Assembly (NCBI RefSeq): GCF_013868135.1
Contig: NZ_JACEMU010000016.1
Span: forward strand, 434,001 to 498,000
Origin: Paracoccus sp. S1E-3
Lineage (GTDB): Bacteria; Pseudomonadota; Alphaproteobacteria; Rhodobacterales; Rhodobacteraceae
Direction: 5' to 3'
Length of the DNA: 64,000 nucleotides
The position numbers and the translations under genes were made by a program. This document shows positions 56,670 to 64,000 of this stretch, in pieces. Under the pieces are notes generated by a model that saw nothing but the letters and a program-made list of their open reading frames with translations, was not told where the DNA came from and ran no database searches. Positions within the stretch are counted from its first letter, which is position 1; the number at the start of each line of letters is the position of its first letter.

Positions 56670-58853
56670 ATGGTCGAGAAACGCGTCAGCGTCCGCCTCG
56701 CGGCGGTGGGCGGGCGGCAGGTGCGCGCCGAGCTCGAAGGCGTCGGTGAGGCGGGATCGCGCGGTTTCGGGCGGCTCTCGCGCGAGATGGAGGCCGCAAA
56801 TGCCCGCATGGCCGGGTTCACCCGCAAGGTCGGGATCGCGGCAGCCGCTGCGGTCGCCGCCGCGACAGCCGCTGGCATTGCCATGGTCCGGTCGGGGCTG
56901 CAAACGGTGGATGCGCAGGCGAAGCTGGCGCAATCACTGGGCACCACGGTCGCCTCGATCCAGACGCTGGAACGGGCAGGCGAACTGGCGGGCGTGTCGA
57001 TGTCCGGCATCGAACAGGCGACCAAGGATCTGACCCGGCGGCTCAGCCAGGCAGCGGCGGGCGGTGGTCCGGCCGCCGATGCGCTGGCGCGTTTGGGCCT
57101 GACGGCAGGCGAGTTGCTGGCCCTGCCGCTGGATCAGCGCGTCGGGGCGATCAATGCCGCCATCGAGGCCTTCGTCCCGGTCGTGCAGCGTGCGGCCGCG
57201 GCAGGGCAGCTTTTCGGCGAGGAAGGCTCCATAGCCATGTCGCGTATCGACACCGCCACCCTGCGCCAGGCAACCGAGGACGTCCGGGCCTTCGGGGTCG
57301 TGGTCTCCGAACAGGATGCCGACCGGATCGAGCGGACGAATGACGCCAGCTCGCGGCTGGGGCTGGTCTGGCGGGGTCTGTCGAACCAGCTGGCCGTGGC
57401 CGCAGCACCCGCGCTGGAAGCCGTGGCCGATGCCATGGCGGCGCTGGCCAGCCGGACCGGACCGCTCGGCATGGCGATCTCCGGGCTCTTCGACCAGATC
57501 GGACGCCTCTCGACCTACGCCGCAACCTTCGCCGGTTTCATGGCCGGGCGCTGGGTGGCAGGTCTCGCTGCGGCGGCGCTGTCGGTCCGAGGTCTCGCCA
57601 CGACACTGGTCGTCCTGCGCGGGGCGCTGATCCGCACCGGCATCGGTGCCCTGATTGTCGGGGCAGGCGAGCTGGTCTATCTGTTCACGAATCTGGTCAA
57701 GGGCGCGGGCGGCTTTGGCAATGCCATGGCGCTGATGGGCGATGTCGCGAAGGCAGTCTGGGAGGGCATCAAGGTCACGGCCATGTCCTTCGCCGACGAT
57801 TTCCGGGCCATGCAGGCGGAGATCGAGGCGATCTGGACCCGGCTCATGGCGTTTCTGGCCGGGAAATGGGCAGATTTTCTGGGGATGATCGCGCCCACCT
57901 TCAACAAGGTGGCCGAAGAAATCGGATCGGATACCCGGATCGATGTCTTCGAGGCGCTGGGCCGGGCCTCGATGCTGGAGCATTCGGCCAGCAATTCCGC
58001 CCATATGGCGGGCCGCTATCGTGACCGGGCCAGTTCCAGCCGGGCCTCGGCCTTCGACGGGGTCGGTGCGGCCATGGAGGCGCTGCGCGCAGCGATGTCG
58101 GGTGGCGAGGATGACGCCGGTGGCGCGGCGCTGGAGGTGGCGACTGAAGCGGCCGGGCGCTACGAGGATGCGCTGGGCGGGGTGGAAACGGCTGCCAACG
58201 GCGCAGGGGCGGCCGCCAAAGAAGCCGGGGCGGCAGGGAAAGCGGCAGCGGAGGAAGCGAAGCCTGCGACTGAGGCGACGGCCACCGGCTGGAAGGCCGT
58301 CACCGAAGCTCTGTCGGATTATGCGAAGAAGGCAAAGGATATCGGCGTCGATATCGGCCAGGCGCTGGTCGGCGCATTCCAGAGCGCCGAGAACGCGGTC
58401 GGGGATTTCGTGAAGACCGGCAAACTGGACTTTCGGGATCTGGTCACTTCGCTGCTGGCCGATCTCTCGAAGCTGGCCGCCCGGCGCTTCCTGCTGGGTC
58501 CGATTGCCAATGCGCTTTCGGGCGCGCTGGGTGGGGCCGGCGGGATATTCGCCAGCATCATGCATACAGGCGGCATGGTTGGCGCGGGTTCGCCCTCGCG
58601 CATGGTTCCGGCGCTGGCCTTTGCCGGGGCGCCGCGAATGCATAGCGGCGGCATGGTCGGACTGCGCCATGACGAGGTGCCCGCGATCCTCCAGCGCGGT
58701 GAGCGCGTGCTGTCCCGCCGCGAGGCGCAGGATTACGGCAAGGGCGTCACGGTCAACATCAACGCCCGCGACGCAGAAAGTTTTCGGCAGTCCCGCACCC
58801 AGATCGCCGCCGATATCGCCCGCGCTGTCTCGCTCGGGCGGCGCGGCCTCTGA
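56670..58853 (+). CDS. Phage tail tape measure protein
   Basis: 727 residues. The N-terminal lambda-type region (RRQVRAELEGVGEAG..., AQSLGTTVASIQTLERAGELAGVSM) is followed by hydrophobic helices (~270-340), an Ala-rich coiled region (~480-540) and a Gly/His-containing C-terminus (MHTGGMVGAG..., MHSGGMVGLRHDEVPAILQRGERVLSRREA) with VNINARD. It sets tail length and helps DNA entry. ATG overlaps the frameshift-product stop region. Confidence 0.9.
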   Translation: MVEKRVSVRLAAVGGRQVRAELEGVGEAGSRGFGRLSREMEAANARMAGFTRKVGIAAAAAVAAATAAGIAMVRSGLQTVDAQAKLAQSLGTTVASIQTLERAGELAGVSMSGIEQATKDLTRRLSQAAAGGGPAADALARLGLTAGELLALPLDQRVGAINAAIEAFVPVVQRAAAAGQLFGEEGSIAMSRIDTATLRQATEDVRAFGVVVSEQDADRIERTNDASSRLGLVWRGLSNQLAVAAAPALEAVADAMAALASRTGPLGMAISGLFDQIGRLSTYAATFAGFMAGRWVAGLAAAALSVRGLATTLVVLRGALIRTGIGALIVGAGELVYLFTNLVKGAGGFGNAMALMGDVAKAVWEGIKVTAMSFADDFRAMQAEIEAIWTRLMAFLAGKWADFLGMIAPTFNKVAEEIGSDTRIDVFEALGRASMLEHSASNSAHMAGRYRDRASSSRASAFDGVGAAMEALRAAMSGGEDDAGGAALEVATEAAGRYEDALGGVETAANGAGAAAKEAGAAGKAAAEEAKPATEATATGWKAVTEALSDYAKKAKDIGVDIGQALVGAFQSAENAVGDFVKTGKLDFRDLVTSLLADLSKLAARRFLLGPIANALSGALGGAGGIFASIMHTGGMVGAGSPSRMVPALAFAGAPRMHSGGMVGLRHDEVPAILQRGERVLSRREAQDYGKGVTVNINARDAESFRQSRTQIAADIARAVSLGRRGL

Positions 58854-58881
58854 CAGAACCCCGAAGAAAGGAAGGCGCAAG

Positions 58882-59508
58882 ATGGCATTTCACGAGGTCC
58901 GGTTTCCGGACACTATCAGCCGCGGGGCGCGGGGCGGACCTGAGCGGCGCACCCAGATCGTCGAACTGGCCTCGGGCGATGAAGAACGCAATGCAAGCTG
59001 GGCCAACAGTCGACGGCGCTACGACGTGAGCTACGGCATCCGCCGCGCCGACGATCTGGCGGCGGTCGTGGCGTTTTTCGAGGCGCGGAACGGTCGGCTC
59101 TATGGTTTTCGCTTCAAGGACTGGGCCGATCATCGGTCCTGCCTGCCTTCGCAGGTCCCATCGCCGACCGATCAGCAGATCGGCGCGGGTGATGGCGTGA
59201 CGACCAGTTTTCAGCTGGTGAAGCGCTATGCTTCGGGCGGGCAAAGCTGGTCGCGGACCATCGCCAAGCCGGTCGCGAGCACGGTCCAGATCGCCTTGAA
59301 CGGTGTACCACAATCCAGCGGCTGGTCGGTCGATCACAAATCCGGCGTCGTCAGCTTCGAGACCGCTCCATCCGACGGCATCGCCATCACCGCCGGGTTC
59401 GAATTCGACGTTCCGGTCCGCTTCGACAGCGATGTGCTGGACGTGACGCTGGATATCGAACGGCTGGGCTCCATCACCTCCATTCCGCTGCTGGAGATCC
59501 GGCGATGA
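58882..59508 (+). CDS. DUF2460 distal tail protein (GTA gp12-like)
   Basis: 208 residues: FHEVRFPDTISRGARGGPERRTQIVELASG, RRYDVSYGIRRADDLAAVVAFFEARNG and FRFKDWADHRS are signatures of TIGR02217/DUF2460, the distal tail protein of alphaproteobacterial gene transfer agents and related siphophages. GGAAGG precedes the ATG. First of four genes in the GTA order gp12-gp15. Confidence 0.88.
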   Translation: MAFHEVRFPDTISRGARGGPERRTQIVELASGDEERNASWANSRRRYDVSYGIRRADDLAAVVAFFEARNGRLYGFRFKDWADHRSCLPSQVPSPTDQQIGAGDGVTTSFQLVKRYASGGQSWSRTIAKPVASTVQIALNGVPQSSGWSVDHKSGVVSFETAPSDGIAITAGFEFDVPVRFDSDVLDVTLDIERLGSITSIPLLEIRR

Positions 59509-60389
59509 AGCAGATTTCCCCTACGCTGCAGGCGCATCTCGACAGCGGCACCACGACGTTCGCCTGGTGCTGGCGCATCACCCGCGCCGACGGTCTGGCT
59601 TTCGGCTTCACCGATCACGACCGGGCGCTGGCTTTCGACGGCACCGAGTTCGAGCCGGAAAGCGGATTGACCGCCAGCGAGATCCGCTCCGGCGCCGATC
59701 TCTCGGTCGATGCACAGGATGCGGCTGGCGCGCTGCGCTCGGACCGGATCACCGAGGCCGATATTCTGGACGGTCGCTGGGACAATGCCGAGGTCGAGCT
59801 CTGGCGGGTCAACTGGGTCAGCCCCGTGCAGCGGGTGCTGATGCGGCGCGGCGCCATCGGGCAGATTCGGCGCGGGCGACACGCCTTCGTAGCCGAGATC
59901 CGGTCGATGTCGCATACTCTCGGTCAGACCGTCGGGCGGAGTTTTCAGGCGAGCTGCGATGCCGCGCTGGGCGATGACCGCTGCGGGGTCGATCTGGAGG
60001 ATCCGGCGTTTCGCGGCGCGGGGACCGTCATCGACAGGCTACGAGACCGGGCGTTCACTGCCTCCGGCCTTGGAAGTTTCGCGCCCGGCTGGTTCCGCTT
60101 TGGCACGCTGGACTGGACCTCCGGGCCCAATGCCGGTCGCCGCGCTGAGGTGCTGGCCCATGGTCGCAGCGATGGCATTGCGCTGCTGACGCTGCTGGAA
60201 GCGCCCATCCGTCCCATCGGCGCAGGCAACAGTTTCACCATCCAGGCGGGCTGCGACAAGCGCATCGCCACCTGCGGCGCAAAATTCGGGAATGTCGTCA
60301 ACTTCCGTGGATTTCCGCACATCCCCGGCCAGGACACCATCCTGCGCTATGCCTCATCGGACGGTGGGCATGATGGCGGCGTGCTGTGA
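59505..60389 (+). CDS. DUF2163 tail hub protein (GTA gp13-like)
   Basis: 294 residues: TFAWCWRITRADGLAFGFTDHDR, DILDGRWDNAEVELWRVNW, and a Cys-rich C-terminal part (CDAALGDDRCGVDLEDP, CDKRIATCGAKFGNVVNFRGFPHIPG) of the TIGR02218 family. The cysteines in GTA gp13 bind an iron-sulfur cluster; four are present here. It overlaps both neighbours by 4 bases. Confidence 0.88.
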   Translation: MKQISPTLQAHLDSGTTTFAWCWRITRADGLAFGFTDHDRALAFDGTEFEPESGLTASEIRSGADLSVDAQDAAGALRSDRITEADILDGRWDNAEVELWRVNWVSPVQRVLMRRGAIGQIRRGRHAFVAEIRSMSHTLGQTVGRSFQASCDAALGDDRCGVDLEDPAFRGAGTVIDRLRDRAFTASGLGSFAPGWFRFGTLDWTSGPNAGRRAEVLAHGRSDGIALLTLLEAPIRPIGAGNSFTIQAGCDKRIATCGAKFGNVVNFRGFPHIPGQDTILRYASSDGGHDGGVL

Positions 60390-60832
60390 CCCGGGTACAA
60401 ACCGCCGCCGATCCGGACCGCGTCATCGCCGCTGCCCGCGGCTGGCTTGGAACGCCCTATCACGATCAGGCGAGCCTCCGGGGCGTCGGCTGCGATTGTC
60501 TCGGGCTGGCGCGCGGTGTCTGGCGGGAAGTCGTGGGCGATGAGCCCTTTCCTATCCCGCCCTATAGCCGCGACTGGGGCGAGACGGGTTGCCGCGAAGT
60601 CTTGGCAGACGGCGCACGGCGGATGATGATCGAGATGCCGGTCGCGGATGCCAGTCCTGGCGCGCTGGTCCTGTTCCGCATGCGCCCCGGCGCCATTGCC
60701 AAACATGTCGGCATTCTCACAGCATCGGACCGCTTCATCCACGCCTATGAGCGGCTGGGCATGATCGAAGAACCTCTGACGCAAGCCTGGAGCCGTCGCA
60801 TCGGTTTCGCCTTTCTTTTCCCTGCACCCTGA
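60386..60832 (+). CDS. NlpC/P60-family phage cell-wall peptidase (GTA gp14-like)
   Basis: 148 residues of the TIGR02219 family: the nucleophile in RGVGCDCLGLARG (Cys38), the catalytic His in AKHVGIL and a closing RFIHAYE. It would cut peptidoglycan peptides during DNA entry or tail assembly. Starts with GTG inside the gp13-like stop. Confidence 0.88.
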   Translation: MTRVQTAADPDRVIAAARGWLGTPYHDQASLRGVGCDCLGLARGVWREVVGDEPFPIPPYSRDWGETGCREVLADGARRMMIEMPVADASPGALVLFRMRPGAIAKHVGILTASDRFIHAYERLGMIEEPLTQAWSRRIGFAFLFPAP

Positions 60833-60844
60833 GGCCTTTTCATC

Positions 60845-63800
60845 ATGGCAACTTTAGTTCTCGCCTCGGTCGGCGCCACGATTGGCGGCGGCTTCGGGGG
60901 CGCGATCCTCGGCTTTTCCGGCGCCGCCATCGGCGGCATGATCGGTTCCACCATCGGCGCGGCCGTCGACAGCTGGATCGTCTCCTCCCTCGCTCCGGCC
61001 CAGCGGATCGAGGGCGCCCGGCTCGACAATCTGCGCATCACTGCCTCGACCGAAGGCGCGGTCATCCCGCGCGTCTTCGGGCGAATGCGAATGGGCGGGA
61101 ATATCGTCTGGGCCACGGATTTTCGCGCGGAGGCCCGCACCAGCCGTCAGGGCGGCGGTAAAGGCGGCGGGCCGAAGGTCGAGACCACGGAATATCTCTA
61201 TTACGCCTCCTTTGCGGTCGCCTTGTGTGAAGGCGAGATCACCGGCATTGGTCGCGTCTGGGCGGATGGCAAGCCGGTCGATACCTCGGGAATCACCTGG
61301 CGTTGGTATCCAGGCAGCGAGACGCAGGAACCGGACCTCTTCATCGCCGCCACCATGGGCGCGGACCAAACACCTGCCTTTCGCGGAACGGCCTATGTCG
61401 TCTTCGAGGATCTGCCGCTGAGTGATTACGGCAACCGGCTGCCGCAGCTCTCATTCGAGGTGTTCCGGCCGTTGGCCGATCCGGACACGGCCGAAGGCCT
61501 GACCCGTGCCGTCACCCTGATCCCGGCTTCGGGCGAGTTCACCTATGCGACGGAACCGGTGCGCAAGGGCGGCAATGGCACGACATCGGCCGAGAACCTG
61601 AACGCCGCACCCGGCAGTGCCGACATGATCGTGGCGCTTGACCGGCTGCAGGCCATGGTTCCGAAGGTGGAAAGCGTCAGTCTGGTCGTCGCCTGGTTCG
61701 GCAATGATCTGCGCTGCGGGTATTGCAGCATCCGGCCCGGCGTGGAGGTGGCCGAGAAGGCCAGCACCCCGCGCCTCTGGTCGGTCAGCGGCATGAGCCG
61801 CGATGAGGCGCATCTCGTCAGCCGCGATTCCGAGGATCGCCCGGTCTATGGCGGCACGCCTGCGGATTTCGCGGTGGTGCAGGCGATCCGGGAGATGAAG
61901 GCGCGCGGGCTGCGCGTCACCTTCTATCCCTTCATTCTGATGGATGTGCCACCGGGCAACACCCTTCCTGACCCCTATTCGGACCATGCCGCCAGCTCCG
62001 GCCAGCCCGCTTTCCCATGGCGCGGACGGATCACCTGTTCGCCCGCCGCCGGTCAGGCAGGCAGCGTCGACAAGACAGATGCGGCTGCAGATCAGGTCGC
62101 AGCGTTTTTCGGTACCGCCAATGTCGGCGATTTCGCCGTCACGGGCGACGGGGTCCGGTGGACCGGCGATCCGTCCGACCACGGACTGCGCCGCATGGCG
62201 CTGCATTACGCCCATCTCTCCGCAGCGGCGGGCGGCGTCGATGCGTTCCTGATCGGCTCCGAGATGCGCGGGCTGACCACGATCCGCGCGGGAGCGAATA
62301 CCTATCCGGCCGTCGCGGCCCTCCGCACGCTGGCCGCCGATGTCCGCACCATTCTCGGGCCCGGCACAAAGATCAGCTATGCCGCCGACTGGTCGGAATA
62401 TTTCGGACATCAGCCGGGCGACGGCAGCGGGGATGTCCATTTCCATCTGGACCCGCTCTGGGCCGACCAGAACATCGACTTCATCGGCATCGACAATTAC
62501 CTGCCGCTGTCCGACTGGCGCGATGGCTTCGATCATCTGGACGCGCAAGAGGGCTGGCCCGCCATCCATGACCGGGCCTATCTGCAGTCCAATATCCATG
62601 GCGCCGAAGGGTTTGACTGGTTCTACGCGTCTGACGCGGATCGGGCCGCGCAGGTCCGAACGCCGATCACCGACGGTGCCCATGGCAAGCCTTGGGTGTT
62701 CCGACCCAAAGATCTGCGGTCGTGGTGGTCGAACCGCCATTACGACCGTCCGGGCCGGGTGGAATCCGCAACACCGACCGCGTGGTTGCCAAAGTCAAAG
62801 CCGATCCGCTTCACCGAACTCGGCTGCCCGGCCATCGACCGCGGCACCAATCAGCCAAATGTCTTCTACGACCCCAAGTCCTCGGAAAGCTTCGTGCCGT
62901 ATTTCTCGCGCGGCTGGCGCGACGACGCGATCCAGCGCGCTTATCTCGAGGCGACATACCTGTTCTGGGGCAAGGCAGCGAACAATCCGGTCTCGATGGA
63001 ATATGCCGGTCGCATGGTCGAGGTTTCCGAATGTGCCGCCTGGACCTGGGATGCCCGGCCCTATCCTTTCTTTCCGGCACTGGGCGATGTCTGGACCGAT
63101 GGCGCGAACTGGCGGCTCGGGCATTGGCTGACCGGGCGGCTGGGCGCGGTCTCACTCGCCGCCCTCGTCCGTCATCTCTACCTGCGTGCCGGACTGCCGG
63201 AAGCCCGCATCGACGTTTCCGGCCTCTGGGGCTCGGCCGAGGGCTATGCCATCACCGCGCTGGAAAGCCCGCGCGCCTCGATCACCACGCTGGCGCGGCA
63301 TTTCGGCTTCGATGCCGTCGAAAGCGAGGGTGTCATCCGATTTGTGATGCGCGGTCGGGCACCGGTTGCCACTATCACCCATGACGATCTGGTCGCAGGC
63401 AATACGGGTGGCGAGGCGTTTGAACTGACCAGGGCCCAAGAAACCGAACTGCCGCAGGCGCTAAAATGGCAAGTGGGCCGCGCCGACGAAGACTATGACG
63501 CGGCGTTGGTCGAGGCCGCGCGCATTACCGTGGACACCAGCCGCATCGCGTCCGAGAGCTTTCCGATGGCGGTGCCGCCGGAAGAGGCCGAACGACGCTG
63601 CCGCCGGGCATTGCAGGAAGCCTGGGCGGGTCGCGAAAGCGCGGTGTTTCGTCTGCCGCCCTCGAAACTGGCGCTCGACCCGACCGATGTCATCGCGCTG
63701 GACCATGACGGGCGCACACAACAGTTCCGGCTGACGGCCATCTCTGATGCCGAGGCGCGCGGCATTGAGGCGGTGCGGCAGGACCGCAAGGCCTATGACC

Positions 63801-64000
63801 TGCCGCCCGGCGCCGAACGCCCGGCAACACTGCCCCGCGCGGTGACATTCGGGCCGCCGGAAGTCATCCTGCTCGATCTGCCACAGTTGCGGGACGACGT
63901 TCCCGCGCATCAGCCTCTGATCGCGGCCACGGCAACACCATGGCCCGGCGCGCTGGCCGTGTATCGCAGCCCCGGCAGTGACGGGTTCGAACTGCTGACC
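60845..64000 (+). CDS. Phage tail-tip host-specificity protein with TIM-barrel-like domain (GTA gp15-like), cut by window end
   Basis: Open from the ATG at 60845 to the last base (1052 codons so far). It begins with a Gly/Ala-rich hydrophobic stretch (GATIGGGFGGAILGFSGAAIGGMIG), followed by a baseplate-hub region (GAVIPRVFGRMRMGGNIVW). A glycoside-hydrolase-like TIM barrel comes next (GVDAFLIGSEMRGLTTIR, ISYAADWSEYFGH, FIGIDNYLPLSDW, PIRFTELGCPAIDRGTNQPN), then a Phage-tail_3-like domain. This is the GTA_TIM architecture of host-binding tail fibres in the alphaproteobacterial GTA and its phage relatives. The ending is not visible. Confidence 0.9.
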   Translation, partial: MATLVLASVGATIGGGFGGAILGFSGAAIGGMIGSTIGAAVDSWIVSSLAPAQRIEGARLDNLRITASTEGAVIPRVFGRMRMGGNIVWATDFRAEARTSRQGGGKGGGPKVETTEYLYYASFAVALCEGEITGIGRVWADGKPVDTSGITWRWYPGSETQEPDLFIAATMGADQTPAFRGTAYVVFEDLPLSDYGNRLPQLSFEVFRPLADPDTAEGLTRAVTLIPASGEFTYATEPVRKGGNGTTSAENLNAAPGSADMIVALDRLQAMVPKVESVSLVVAWFGNDLRCGYCSIRPGVEVAEKASTPRLWSVSGMSRDEAHLVSRDSEDRPVYGGTPADFAVVQAIREMKARGLRVTFYPFILMDVPPGNTLPDPYSDHAASSGQPAFPWRGRITCSPAAGQAGSVDKTDAAADQVAAFFGTANVGDFAVTGDGVRWTGDPSDHGLRRMALHYAHLSAAAGGVDAFLIGSEMRGLTTIRAGANTYPAVAALRTLAADVRTILGPGTKISYAADWSEYFGHQPGDGSGDVHFHLDPLWADQNIDFIGIDNYLPLSDWRDGFDHLDAQEGWPAIHDRAYLQSNIHGAEGFDWFYASDADRAAQVRTPITDGAHGKPWVFRPKDLRSWWSNRHYDRPGRVESATPTAWLPKSKPIRFTELGCPAIDRGTNQPNVFYDPKSSESFVPYFSRGWRDDAIQRAYLEATYLFWGKAANNPVSMEYAGRMVEVSECAAWTWDARPYPFFPALGDVWTDGANWRLGHWLTGRLGAVSLAALVRHLYLRAGLPEARIDVSGLWGSAEGYAITALESPRASITTLARHFGFDAVESEGVIRFVMRGRAPVATITHDDLVAGNTGGEAFELTRAQETELPQALKWQVGRADEDYDAALVEAARITVDTSRIASESFPMAVPPEEAERRCRRALQEAWAGRESAVFRLPPSKLALDPTDVIALDHDGRTQQFRLTAISDAEARGIEAVRQDRKAYDLPPGAERPATLPRAVTFGPPEVILLDLPQLRDDVPAHQPLIAATATPWPGALAVYRSPGSDGFELLT

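Noticed and set aside
56934..58880. 648-codon minus-strand frame opposite the tape measure gene
   Set aside because: Shadow of a GC-rich Ala/Gly-rich gene; no ribosome site or family.

Overview
The window is GC-rich alphaproteobacterial DNA, most likely from a Paracoccus-like member of the Rhodobacterales. That assignment is inference. It rests on the gene families (LivFG, FtsK, CnoX, RibA with a long N-terminus), on a GC-rich hairpin repeat ending in a 'gatatttgg' core of a kind I associate with that order, and on a phage tail tip of the gene-transfer-agent type.

Layout. (1) 1-25.1 kb is ordinary chromosome: the end of a branched-chain amino acid ABC transporter, an aspartate-semialdehyde dehydrogenase homologue that has lost most catalytic residues, a DapC-like aminotransferase with ftsK, an amidase, a UbiH-type hydroxylase, an xthA-cnoX-LON-trm112 run, an OmpR-type regulator, ribA, an L,D-transpeptidase, cysK, and an HxlR-controlled flavin oxidoreductase/reductase/DsbA group. 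Two homologous terminator-ended RNA candidates flank a CPBP protease gene at 14.85-15.98 kb. (2) 25.8-34.75 kb is a non-phosphorylative L-fucose (or similar sugar) catabolic operon: five enzymes, an ABC importer and a divergent IclR-type regulator with palindromic operators. (3) 34.9-35.4 kb is a broken IS3-family element. (4) 35.4-40.7 kb is an RND efflux pump with a divergent GbsR/MarR-type regulator and a near-ideal palindromic operator. (5) 40.9-64 kb is prophage DNA: a decayed element in two pieces (40.9-41.35 and 45.25-46.18 kb), joined to a second element that runs from the portal (46.2 kb) to the tail-tip protein cut by the window end.

The most interesting structure is in the prophage part. 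In the better-preserved element, a cargo block of a DUF433/PIN-like toxin-antitoxin pair plus an unrecognised 591-residue protein sits between the DUF6441 gene and the tail-terminator-like gene. In the decayed relative, an unrelated cassette (cyclophilin-like protein, alpha/beta hydrolase, MFS transporter, LysR regulator) sits between the same two phage genes. This points to an accessory-gene hotspot in the middle of the late structural operon. The same prophage shows a textbook A AAA AAC -1 frameshift site in the tail assembly chaperone and an in-frame nested scaffold start inside the S49 protease gene. It lacks terminase genes: the portal is fused to a stray piece of scaffold.
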